A stretch of DNA of 64,000 nucleotides from NCBI RefSeq assembly GCF_018866305.1, contig NZ_CP076456.1, positions 1,116,001 through 1,180,000 on the forward strand, read 5' to 3'. Source of the DNA: Arthrobacter sunyaminii (lineage in GTDB: Bacteria; Actinomycetota; Actinomycetes; Actinomycetales; Micrococcaceae). Numbering within the stretch: the stretch's first letter is position 1; every line of letters starts with the position of its first letter. The position numbers and the translations under genes were made by a program. Under the pieces are notes generated by a model. That model had not been told where the DNA came from, searched no databases, and saw only the letters and a list, made by a program, of their open reading frames with translations. Positions 25,975 through 34,433 of this stretch are shown piece after piece.

Positions 25975-28602
25975 ATGTTGCTTGAGGATACTGGTGTAGC
26001 GCACTGCGCGCTAATTGGCAGGGCAAAAGAGCTTGAAGTGCTGGCTGAGGCGCTGCAGGCCGGCCACGGCGGTGCCGTTGTGGTGGGACCGGTGGGCATT
26101 GGCAAGACTGTCCTGGTTCATGCCGCGGCGGCCGATCCGGCTTTTTATTCGGTAACCATCCGCGGCAGCCGCGAATCCGGCAAGACGCCTTTCGGCGCTC
26201 TGGCCTGGCTGATCTCGGACCTTCCCGACGGGCTGGGATCCCGTCCCGCCCACCTGCTGCAGGAACTTGAACAGCTGTTGCTGAAACGGGCTGCAGGAAA
26301 ACGCATTCTGCTGCTGCTGGACGGCGTGGAGCACCTGGACGAACTGACCGCCATGGTGGTCTCCCAACTGGTACGGCGCTCCGTTGTCACTGTGCTGGCC
26401 ACGGCCGAAAGCCTGTTTCGGTCAGCTGCCGAGTTTCAGGCACTCTGGACTGAAGGGCTGCTTCTCCGAGTGGACCTGGCTCCCTTTGACCTGGATGACA
26501 CCCGTGAACTCATGCAGGCTATCCTGCGGGGGCCGGTGTCCTCGGCCGCGGCCCGTGCCTTGCAGCGGCATACCGGCGGGAACCCCCACCTGATCACGCT
26601 CCTCACCAGGGAACAGACGGACGAAGGAGTCCTGAAGGAGCAGAACGATGTGTGGGTGCTGGCCGAACCGCTGGTGTCTTCAGGTCAGGTTGCCGAAGTG
26701 ATGACCGTTCGGCTGAAACGGCGTCCCCCGGCGGAGCGCTCCGTCATTCAACTGCTTGCCCTCTCCGGTGAGCTGCCGTTGTCCGTTGTCCTGCAGCTGG
26801 TTCCCGCGGAAACCGTGGATACGCTGGAAGAGGAGCGGCTGCTGGAAGTGACCGCCTCCGGGACCATCCGTCTTGGACCGGAGACCTCCGCCGAGGCAAT
26901 CGCCGCAAGCATACCCCCGGGAAGAAGCCGCGAGCTCTGGGAGGAAGTGTCCGCCATCCTTGATCCGGCGCTGCTGCCGTCTTCGGCGCTTCCGGGTTTT
27001 TGCCGCTGGACCCTGGCATGCGACGGCACCTTGGACCCGCAAAGCGCACAGCGTGCAGCCAGCCTGGCCACGGCGTCGGGGAATTTTGGCCAGGCCCTGC
27101 AATTTGTCCAGTCCGTTGAGGCCGGGCAGCGTACCCAGGCCATGGTGGTGGAGGAGGTGCGCGCGCTCACGGCGCAGGGCGAGTACAGCGATGCACTGGA
27201 GTCGCTTCAGAGGTTGGTTGGGGCGGAAGGCCCCGCAGACGTGGACTCGTGGGCGGATCTTCTCCGCCATCAGGTCCTCCTGCTGAGACTCCTCGGACGA
27301 GGAAACCCGGTGGAAGTGCTGGAGAAGGCCCGGGCAGCGGTCCTGCCGGATGAACCGGAACCTGTTCGCCGGAAGAGAGAGGCCCTGCTGCTGATGGTGC
27401 GCGGCGCCCTGGCCATTGACTCCGGGTGCCTGGCCGATGTGCCGCCGGAGCTCGCGGACATCAGGTCGGATCCGGCGCTCCCGCCCGTAGTCCGTGCCGG
27501 TGCGGGTGCCCTGCAGGCACAGTTCCTGGCGCTCTCCGGCCGGGCCGGCCAGGCGATGACACTGCTCGATGCCGTGATGGAGGATGTCCGCGGCGTGTCC
27601 ATTCCAAGCATCCTGGACACTGTGCATGTCCGGGTTTTTCAGGCCCTCACCGCGGCCGGCGAGTATGCGCGTGCCGCGGCGCTGACAAATGAACTGGTGG
27701 ACGGCAGGAGCCCGCGTGCTTTCTGCTGCAACTCGGGTGAAATTGCTTCCGGGATGGTGCATGCCCTCTCGGGAAGAGCTGACAAGGCGCTCAGGTCGCT
27801 GGCTTCGGCCATGAGCCAACTGCAGCTGCGTGATTCCATCGATCTGCTGCCGACGGCGCAGTCACTGGCTGCCTACGCACACCTTCTGCTGGAAAACACG
27901 GATGAGGCCGCGCGTCTGTCCGAAAACAGTGCCGGATATCGGTGGCGGCCTACTGCCCAGCTGGAATCAGTGGCACAGCTGCTGCGTGTACAGGTGGTGC
28001 TGGCCGGTGAACCGCAGCGGCTTTGCGTCGAACTGCGTTCCATGGCGCGCCGTTGCCTGGACCAGTCAATGGTGGCGCCGGCCCTGGAATGCCTGGCCGC
28101 GGCAACGCGGTACGGAGATGCAAAAGCAGCAATCGAGCTGGCCGAGGCTGCTGCCCAAGCTAGCGGCCGCTGGGCCCGGGCGTTGTACTGCTTTGGCGCC
28201 GGCATGGACGGCAATGACCCCGCCCTGCTGGTGGAAGCGGCGGAGACCGCCCTTGAACTGGGCAACGTCCTTCTGGCCAACACAGCGGCGCGTTCTGCAC
28301 TCCGGCTTCTGGACGGCCGTTCGGACTCCGCAGACCGGGTCCATGCCCGGGACGCGCTCAGGCTCGAACATCTGAGCTTCCGCGAACTCCGCGCATCCAA
28401 CACCATCACGGAACGGATGAAGACCCTGACGCCGTTTGAAGCTGAAATTGCCCTTCGTGCGGCAGGAGAGGCCACGCGGGCGGAGATTAGCGGCGCGTTG
28501 AAACTGTCACCGCGCACCATTGACTGGCACCTGGGTAAGATCTTCGACAAGCTGCACGTTTCGGGGCGCTCGGAACTTGGCGAGGTTCTGGGGCAGCGCT
28601 GA
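25975..28602 (+). CDS. LAL-type LuxR-family ATPase regulator 1 (type A)
   Basis: A large STAND-type regulator of about 875 residues. An AAA/NB-ARC-like ATPase starts with Walker A GPVGIGKT (residues 38-45), and a Walker B-like strand RILLLLDGVEHLDE follows at about 125. A long helical, TPR-like sensor region fills the middle. A C-terminal LuxR-type HTH (about 812-870) ends in SPRTIDWHLGKIF. The HTH is unusual: the canonical Arg-Glu is Phe-Glu (LTPFEAEIAL) and TVEGHL is TIDWHL. The open frame begins at 25909, but the ATG at 25975 is a better start. It shares RGS...TPFGALAWLISDL with LAL3 and LAL4. LAL2 follows after 27 bp. Confidence 0.88.
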   Translation: MLLEDTGVAHCALIGRAKELEVLAEALQAGHGGAVVVGPVGIGKTVLVHAAAADPAFYSVTIRGSRESGKTPFGALAWLISDLPDGLGSRPAHLLQELEQLLLKRAAGKRILLLLDGVEHLDELTAMVVSQLVRRSVVTVLATAESLFRSAAEFQALWTEGLLLRVDLAPFDLDDTRELMQAILRGPVSSAAARALQRHTGGNPHLITLLTREQTDEGVLKEQNDVWVLAEPLVSSGQVAEVMTVRLKRRPPAERSVIQLLALSGELPLSVVLQLVPAETVDTLEEERLLEVTASGTIRLGPETSAEAIAASIPPGRSRELWEEVSAILDPALLPSSALPGFCRWTLACDGTLDPQSAQRAASLATASGNFGQALQFVQSVEAGQRTQAMVVEEVRALTAQGEYSDALESLQRLVGAEGPADVDSWADLLRHQVLLLRLLGRGNPVEVLEKARAAVLPDEPEPVRRKREALLLMVRGALAIDSGCLADVPPELADIRSDPALPPVVRAGAGALQAQFLALSGRAGQAMTLLDAVMEDVRGVSIPSILDTVHVRVFQALTAAGEYARAAALTNELVDGRSPRAFCCNSGEIASGMVHALSGRADKALRSLASAMSQLQLRDSIDLLPTAQSLAAYAHLLLENTDEAARLSENSAGYRWRPTAQLESVAQLLRVQVVLAGEPQRLCVELRSMARRCLDQSMVAPALECLAAATRYGDAKAAIELAEAAAQASGRWARALYCFGAGMDGNDPALLVEAAETALELGNVLLANTAARSALRLLDGRSDSADRVHARDALRLEHLSFRELRASNTITERMKTLTPFEAEIALRAAGEATRAEISGALKLSPRTIDWHLGKIFDKLHVSGRSELGEVLGQR

Positions 28603-28629
28603 ACAGGTACGGAAGTCAGGGGGTGACTG

Positions 28630-31320
28630 GTGCGACAGGGCTTTAACGTGCGGCCGCCGGTGGGCCGGGATACGGTCCTTGAGGCTGTGATGGAGAGTCT
28701 CCGCCGGCCGGGCGGGCACGGAGCGGTGGTGGTGGCTGACGCGGGCACAGGCAAGAGTTCGCTGGCAACGGCCGTTGCCGGAAAACTGAAGGGCCGGGTG
28801 GAGGTGCATCGCATCCACACGAGTTCTTCCCTTTCAACCGTTCCCTACGGTGCACTGGCACCGCTCATTTCCGATTTGGATCCACGCGAGACCGATTCTC
28901 CGCTCGCTGTGATGCGGTCGCTGATGGGCCGGTTGTTCCCGGATGCCCGCTACGAATCTGCCACCGCACCCCTGCTGATCGTGGATGATGCCGACTCGCT
29001 GGATGAGGCGTCCGGGGACCTCGTGATGCAGCTGGTGGCCTCCGGCCGCATACGTGTCCTGCTGCTCACCCGGCGGATCGCCGGTCTTCCCGCCGGGCTG
29101 TCCAACTTGGTGTGGGAGGGTGTACTGTCCCGGCACGACCTGCCCCCGCTGACCGAGGCCCAGGTTCATGAGCTCTGCGTCCAGGTCCTTGACGGACCGG
29201 TTCTGACCAGCACCAGCACCGACCTCGCCCGGGTCAGCGGCGGTAATCCCATGCTGGTCCTGGCGCTTCTCGCCGAGACTGTGAGGGCCGAAAGCCTGGT
29301 GTTCCGGCACGGCGTCTGGCTGCTGCATGAACAGATGCTTCCGCCGGAGGGGCGGCTGGGTGACCTGCTCCGGGCACAGATGTCAGGATTGTCCACCGAG
29401 GAACGGGACGCGCTGGAGATCATCGCGCTGGCGGAGCCGCTGCCGGCCGCCGCAGCGTTCAGCCTGGGCCTGCACCGCGCGGTGGACTCGCTGACCGAAG
29501 CCAAGCTTGTGGTCCTTTCCGGGGATCCGGTTCGGCTTCTGCAGCTGAAACATCCGCTGTACGGTGACGTTGTTCGCCGGCTCGTCCCCGCCGCCCGCAG
29601 TGCGCGCCTGCGCCGGCGGCTGCTCACTGTCTCCGATCCCGGGGCTGACGCGGGAGAGAACCTGCTGCGGTGGGTGTCATGGTCCCTTGACTGTGGAGCG
29701 GATGTGCCGGATTCGAGTCTGGTTGCAGCCGCGTACCGTGCCAACAACCTCTTCGACAGTTCGTCAGCGTTTCGGCTGGCTTCCGCCGTCAAGGATCCGG
29801 CGTATGCCATGGCCGCGCGGGTTCAGGCCGCCCGCGCCCGTTTCCAGGACGGTAAACCGGAGGCGGCCCGTGAACTGATTGACGGAGTGAGTGCCGCCGC
29901 TGCGGACCTCACCACGCTCAAGATGGCAATACTGATCCGGGTGGAACTTTTTCGGTTGCAGCAGACGGATGACGGCGGGCTGTCCGCCATAGCTGCGGAT
30001 TGGCTTGCCGGCGTGGATCGGATCGAAGAGTCCGCGGGAGAAAACGCGGACAGCGAGCTGGCGGCGGACATCCTGTCATCACGCCGCGGCGGACGGCTGC
30101 TGGATCTGACGGGAAGGATACTCGAGGGCAGGTTCGGATCCGCCGAGGAGGAGCTCCGCACCATCCTCGCTGCAGGGCTGCGGGCGCACGACGACGAAGC
30201 GGTCCTCATCGCAAAGACCCTCCTTGCCGAGATCCTGACCGAAACCGGCCGGCTCCAGGCCGCCTACAGTCTTTCGCAGGATGCGGTCACGATGCTGGAC
30301 CTGGGCGGGCACCGCTTCATGGCCTACTACCAGTTTGTTCTGTACCGCCATTTGACGGTGCTCCTCTGGCTGGGGAAGTGGGATGAAATCCACTCCACCA
30401 TCCAAATCGGCGTCTCAGGGGTCTTCGGCGCGCTGGTCCACGTTGCCGGTGTCGTGGATTTGACCAAAGCCGTCACGCACCTGCGGACAAACGACACTAA
30501 GGAGGCGATGGTTCGTCTCTCCGCCGCCGTCGAGGGGCTGCGCACCAGCGATTCGGAAGGACTGCTGACTCTCGCCCTGGGGCTTGGCGCCTTCGTCGCA
30601 GCCTCGAGCGGGCAGCCGATCCTCGCTGAAGAACTGCTTGCCGACGCTGATTCCCGTAAACCCCGGGGAGCCGCAACGTACCGTTTACTGGCGAAGGGCT
30701 ACGAGACGGCAGCCCGCTCGATCCTGTCCCCGGAGCGGCAGGCGGCGAAGACGCTCAGCGAGCTCGCCGATGAGGCGGAGAACGCCGGGTTTGTTTCCGT
30801 TGAGCTGGAACTGCGGTTCCTGTCCCTGTCCCTCGGCGACATGGAGGGGCTCAACCGTTTGCAGAAAATCGCAGAGGATTTTGAGGGACCGCAGGCATCG
30901 GTCCTGGGCCGTTTCGCCCGGGCAATCCTGGACGACGACGCCGATGAGCTGCTCCTGATGGGATCCGATCCCGTGGAACCGGGCTGGGAGCGTCTGGCCG
31001 GTCAATGCACCGCCGCAGCGCACCGGATTGCCAAGGCCAGAGGCGACCACGCTCTGCTCCAGCGCGTCCAGCGGGTCCTCAGCAAGCAGCGTGGGGGGAC
31101 GGGGTCAAGGACCAAGGCCGGGATTCCACTGCTGACCCGCCGGGAACGCGACGTCGCAGCGCTGGTGATGCAGGGCTACCGTAACGCGGAAATAGCCGAG
31201 CGGCTTTTCCTTTCCGTGCGAACAGTTGAAGGACATATCTACCGGACCTTCGAAAAACTTGGAATCAGCAAGCGGGAAGAGCTGAAACAGGAGCTTCTGG
31301 CCCGGGACGGCTCGGCCTGA
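28630..31320 (+). CDS. LAL-type LuxR-family ATPase regulator 2 (type B)
   Basis: An 896-residue paralogue with Walker A ADAGTGKS (residues 36-43), Walker B APLLIVDDADSLDE, a long helical middle and a canonical C-terminal LuxR HTH (LTRRERDVAALVMQG ... VRTVEGHIYRTFEKLGIS). It resembles LAL5 most: both have IH.S..LS..PYG and ESPLAV/DSPLAV after the P-loop, and a WSLDCG/WALDCG motif mid-protein. The GTG start follows AGGGGGTG. The 27-bp gap to LAL1 indicates one transcript. The signal sensed is unknown. Confidence 0.9.
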   Translation: MRQGFNVRPPVGRDTVLEAVMESLRRPGGHGAVVVADAGTGKSSLATAVAGKLKGRVEVHRIHTSSSLSTVPYGALAPLISDLDPRETDSPLAVMRSLMGRLFPDARYESATAPLLIVDDADSLDEASGDLVMQLVASGRIRVLLLTRRIAGLPAGLSNLVWEGVLSRHDLPPLTEAQVHELCVQVLDGPVLTSTSTDLARVSGGNPMLVLALLAETVRAESLVFRHGVWLLHEQMLPPEGRLGDLLRAQMSGLSTEERDALEIIALAEPLPAAAAFSLGLHRAVDSLTEAKLVVLSGDPVRLLQLKHPLYGDVVRRLVPAARSARLRRRLLTVSDPGADAGENLLRWVSWSLDCGADVPDSSLVAAAYRANNLFDSSSAFRLASAVKDPAYAMAARVQAARARFQDGKPEAARELIDGVSAAAADLTTLKMAILIRVELFRLQQTDDGGLSAIAADWLAGVDRIEESAGENADSELAADILSSRRGGRLLDLTGRILEGRFGSAEEELRTILAAGLRAHDDEAVLIAKTLLAEILTETGRLQAAYSLSQDAVTMLDLGGHRFMAYYQFVLYRHLTVLLWLGKWDEIHSTIQIGVSGVFGALVHVAGVVDLTKAVTHLRTNDTKEAMVRLSAAVEGLRTSDSEGLLTLALGLGAFVAASSGQPILAEELLADADSRKPRGAATYRLLAKGYETAARSILSPERQAAKTLSELADEAENAGFVSVELELRFLSLSLGDMEGLNRLQKIAEDFEGPQASVLGRFARAILDDDADELLLMGSDPVEPGWERLAGQCTAAAHRIAKARGDHALLQRVQRVLSKQRGGTGSRTKAGIPLLTRRERDVAALVMQGYRNAEIAERLFLSVRTVEGHIYRTFEKLGISKREELKQELLARDGSA

Positions 31321-31375
31321 CCCAGTACTCCGTATGTGGCCTGGCAGTAAATCCAAGCGGTCAGGGACCGCTATT

Positions 31376-31420
31376 CGGGTATGCCTTACCCGTGCAGGGT
31401 TCAGCCCCGTGACTTAATCT
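31376..31420 (+). promoter_or_regulatory. Shared palindromic operator and -10 before LAL3
   Basis: CGGGTA-TGCCT-TACCCG (31376-31392) is a perfect 6-bp inverted repeat with a 5-bp spacer. It is followed by TGC and, after 22 nt, by TAATCT (31415-31420). The same layout and spacing occurs before wbaP-like 40486 (CGAGTA-GGCAT-TACTCG, TAGTCT). Confidence 0.6.
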
Positions 31421-31524
31421 GGCCGTGATCCTTGGTGAGCAATTGTTGTCCGGGGCCAATGAGGCCCCCGGAAAATTCGGCGGTCCCCCACCAGCCGCAC
31501 TCCGCACTTGTTTAGAGGTCCCTG

Positions 31525-34233
31525 ATGAGCACGCTCCTGCAGTCCGGTCCGCCCGGCGACCCCGCGACCCCGGACGGCCGGGTGCCTGGATCCCTGTCCC
31601 CGGCCGGTACCCCGTACCACCGGTCACCCGTCCCGTCTCGATCCGCCGACGCCCGGGGGAGCGCCCGCATGGCTGTGCGGGACGCCTTGGATGGATCCGG
31701 TGCAGTTATCCTGGGCCCCCCGGGCATCGGAAAAACCACGCTGGCACGGGAGGCGGTGGACCTCTGCGAGGACGGGTTTCGGGTGCACCTTCGCGGCAGC
31801 CCCCTGTCAGCACAGACCCCCTACGGAGCCATGGCCTGGCTGCTCAGCGATTTGCCCCCGCAGGATCTCGTCAATCCGGTTCAGGTCCTGCGGGCGTTGG
31901 AATCACTGCTGATCCGGCTGGCCGGCGGCCGGAGAATTATCCTGGTGATCGACAACGCCGAGGGAATTGATGATCTGGGCGTCCTCGTGACGTCGGAACT
32001 GTGCCGCCGGGGGACCGTGGCACTGCTGCTCATCTGCGGTGACCTGCTCGGCTGCCACCAGGACTACGTGCGGCTGTGGACCGACGGAACCCTGAAACGG
32101 ATTGACCTGGCACCGATGGACCTGCCGGAAACCGCGGAGCTGCTCGCCGCCGCCGCCGGAGGCCCGCTGACCACGCTGGCGCAGGAGAAGCTGTGGCAGC
32201 AAAGCAGGGGGAATCCGCTTCTGGCGGCCCTGTTGTGCAGGGACCACAAAGCGGCCAAGGCGCTGGTGCTTCGACGCGGCTACTGGACGTGGACCGGTCC
32301 GCTGGTTCATTCCGGTGAGCTTCCGGACCGCGTGGAAACAGTACTGCGCCGCTTCACCCCCGGTGAACGGCACGCCGTGGAAATTCTTGCGCTCTGCGGC
32401 GGGCTGCCGCTGGAGACTCTCCTGCAGCTGCTGCCGGCCCACACCGTGGATGCACTGGAGGAGGGATCGCTGGTGACCATTGGCGGCGGACCGGGCCAGC
32501 CGGTGCGCCTTGCCTGGAACCTGCAGCCGGCAACCATTGCAGCGAGAATCCCCTTCGGCCGCAGCCGGGATCTCTGGACCGAAGTAACCCGGGTCGTGAA
32601 TCCGCAACTGCTGAGCGGAGACGCTGCTGCCGGCATGGCCGCCTGGTCCCTCTCGGTGGGCGTTTCCCTCGACCCGGATGAAGCTCTGGCAGCCGCACGC
32701 TGGTCCAACGAAACCGGGGACGTTGACGCCGCCCTGCGGTATTCCCGTGCGGTTCCGTCCCCGCGGCCGCTGCCTCTGGTGCTGGAAGAAGCGGCCGCAC
32801 TGCGGTCCATCGGAAACCATGCACAGGCGCACCGGTGTCTTGCAGCGGCACAAACCGGCAGCGAGGCATCGCATGACCGGCACATCAGCCTCCTGACCCA
32901 GCGTGCGCTGGCAGCGGCCCGGATCCTGGACTCAACCGATGATCCGCCGGCCCTGCTGCAGCAGGCCGAACGGCTGCTCCCCGAAGACGAAGGCGCCAAT
33001 CCCGGGCCCGGCCTGAGGCTAACACTGGCACGGGCGGAGATCCTTTCGCTGGACGGCAGGCTCGGGGACTTGCCGGCGTCCCTGGGGGACGACTTTGCCG
33101 ACCCCGCTGCTCCGTCCGACCTCAGGCTGATGGCCGGTATCCGCCGGGGACAGCAGGATGCAGCTGCCGGCCGTTTTGACGAAGCACTGGAACTTGTGGC
33201 GCTGATTCGGTCCCGTCTGGCAGGAGGCATCTCGGCAGACGTGCGCACCCGGGAACAGCTCTTCCACCATCTGTTCTTCCTATTGATCCGCTGCGGCGAG
33301 CTGGGCCAGGCGCTGGCAATGACCGAACTGGTTGCCCGCCCGGGAAATGGAACAGGGCTGCGGGCCGCCGCAGGGACCGAATTGCCCGCCGGCCTGGTGC
33401 ACGCGTATGCCGGCCGCGGCGACATCGCCATGGATTTCCTGAATCCGGCCCTGGCACAGCTGGAATCGCGCGACCCGGACAACATGCTGCCGCTGGCATC
33501 CGCGGCAGCTGCCTACTCGGACTTCCTCGGTCCGGAACCCGGACGGCAGCCGGACCGGGAAGCATACGCCGAATCCGGGTACCGCACGGATCCATATCTT
33601 GAAACAGCGGTGCGGTACTTTCGGATCCTGAGTACCCCTGCCGGCACCGGCCGTACGGCGGAGCAGCTTCATACCCGTGCCGGACATGCCCGAGCTGAGG
33701 GAAACCTCCCGGATGCCCTCCTCTGCTACGGTGCGGCAGCGCTGCGGGGCAGCCGGGCGGCGGCAGCGGACCTTTCCGCTGCGGCGTCATCGGCCAACGG
33801 CATCCCCGGGCTCCTTTACCGCAATCTGGCTGACGGACTCCTGGAGAAGGACGCGGCAACGCTGATCCGGGCCGGGGAAACGGCTCTGGAGCAGTCAAAC
33901 ACCCTGCTGGCCTATGAAGCTGCCGGTGCTGCCCGCAGTTTCGCGGCCGACGGCGGCGGCCGCGCCTTGTCGCGGCGGGCCCGGCAGCTGGAGCACGTGA
34001 CCTTCCGTGAACTGTCGCCGGCCAACAGTATTGAGCACGGCCTGTCCCGGCTGGGACACTTTGAGCGGGAGCTTGCCCTGCTTGCCGCCGCAGGGGAGAC
34101 CAGCGCCCGGCTTGGGGAACGGTTCCATCTGTCAGCCCGGACTGTTGACTGGCATCTGGGCCGCATTTTCGCCCGGTTGAGTGTCTCGGGCAGAAGCGAC
34201 CTTCGAGCGGCTCTCAGCGGGAAAACTACGTAG
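31525..34233 (+). CDS. LAL-type LuxR-family ATPase regulator 3 (type A)
   Basis: A 902-residue protein. A Pro/Ser-rich head of about 50 residues precedes Walker A GPPGIGKT (64-71), and RRIILVIDNAEGIDD is the Walker B-like strand. The helical middle is followed by an HTH of the same unusual type as LAL1: HFERELALLAAAG in place of the usual Arg-Glu, and SARTVDWHLGRIF. The ATG has AGAGG eight bases upstream. It lies 204 bp after LAL2 and has its own promoter with the shared operator. It is the only regulator in the row not followed at once by a type B gene. Confidence 0.9.
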   Translation: MSTLLQSGPPGDPATPDGRVPGSLSPAGTPYHRSPVPSRSADARGSARMAVRDALDGSGAVILGPPGIGKTTLAREAVDLCEDGFRVHLRGSPLSAQTPYGAMAWLLSDLPPQDLVNPVQVLRALESLLIRLAGGRRIILVIDNAEGIDDLGVLVTSELCRRGTVALLLICGDLLGCHQDYVRLWTDGTLKRIDLAPMDLPETAELLAAAAGGPLTTLAQEKLWQQSRGNPLLAALLCRDHKAAKALVLRRGYWTWTGPLVHSGELPDRVETVLRRFTPGERHAVEILALCGGLPLETLLQLLPAHTVDALEEGSLVTIGGGPGQPVRLAWNLQPATIAARIPFGRSRDLWTEVTRVVNPQLLSGDAAAGMAAWSLSVGVSLDPDEALAAARWSNETGDVDAALRYSRAVPSPRPLPLVLEEAAALRSIGNHAQAHRCLAAAQTGSEASHDRHISLLTQRALAAARILDSTDDPPALLQQAERLLPEDEGANPGPGLRLTLARAEILSLDGRLGDLPASLGDDFADPAAPSDLRLMAGIRRGQQDAAAGRFDEALELVALIRSRLAGGISADVRTREQLFHHLFFLLIRCGELGQALAMTELVARPGNGTGLRAAAGTELPAGLVHAYAGRGDIAMDFLNPALAQLESRDPDNMLPLASAAAAYSDFLGPEPGRQPDREAYAESGYRTDPYLETAVRYFRILSTPAGTGRTAEQLHTRAGHARAEGNLPDALLCYGAAALRGSRAAAADLSAAASSANGIPGLLYRNLADGLLEKDAATLIRAGETALEQSNTLLAYEAAGAARSFAADGGGRALSRRARQLEHVTFRELSPANSIEHGLSRLGHFERELALLAAAGETSARLGERFHLSARTVDWHLGRIFARLSVSGRSDLRAALSGKTT

Positions 34234-34312
34234 ACACACGCCGCAACTTACCCTCAAACCAAGTGGTGTCCGGGCCGGATGCGGGACGAACCTGAGTAGT
34301 TGGCGCGCGTGA

Positions 34313-34357
34313 CTGGTGAACGGTACTCGTGTTTGTACTTTCTCCGGCTTCTACTCT
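34313..34357 (+). promoter_or_regulatory. Shared operator (degenerate left half) and -10 before LAL4
   Basis: CTGGTG-AACGG-TACTCG (34313-34329), then TG, then TACTCT (34352-34357) exactly 22 nt after the site. The right half and spacing match the sites at 31376 and 40210; the left half is weak. It places transcription start upstream of the GTG at 34434. Confidence 0.45.
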
Positions 34358-34433
34358 GGCCGCAGGTATAGAACGCAGCCTGTGTCCCTCGAACGCCGTC
34401 GGGTGCAGGCAATCGGAAGAATCGGGTCTCACC

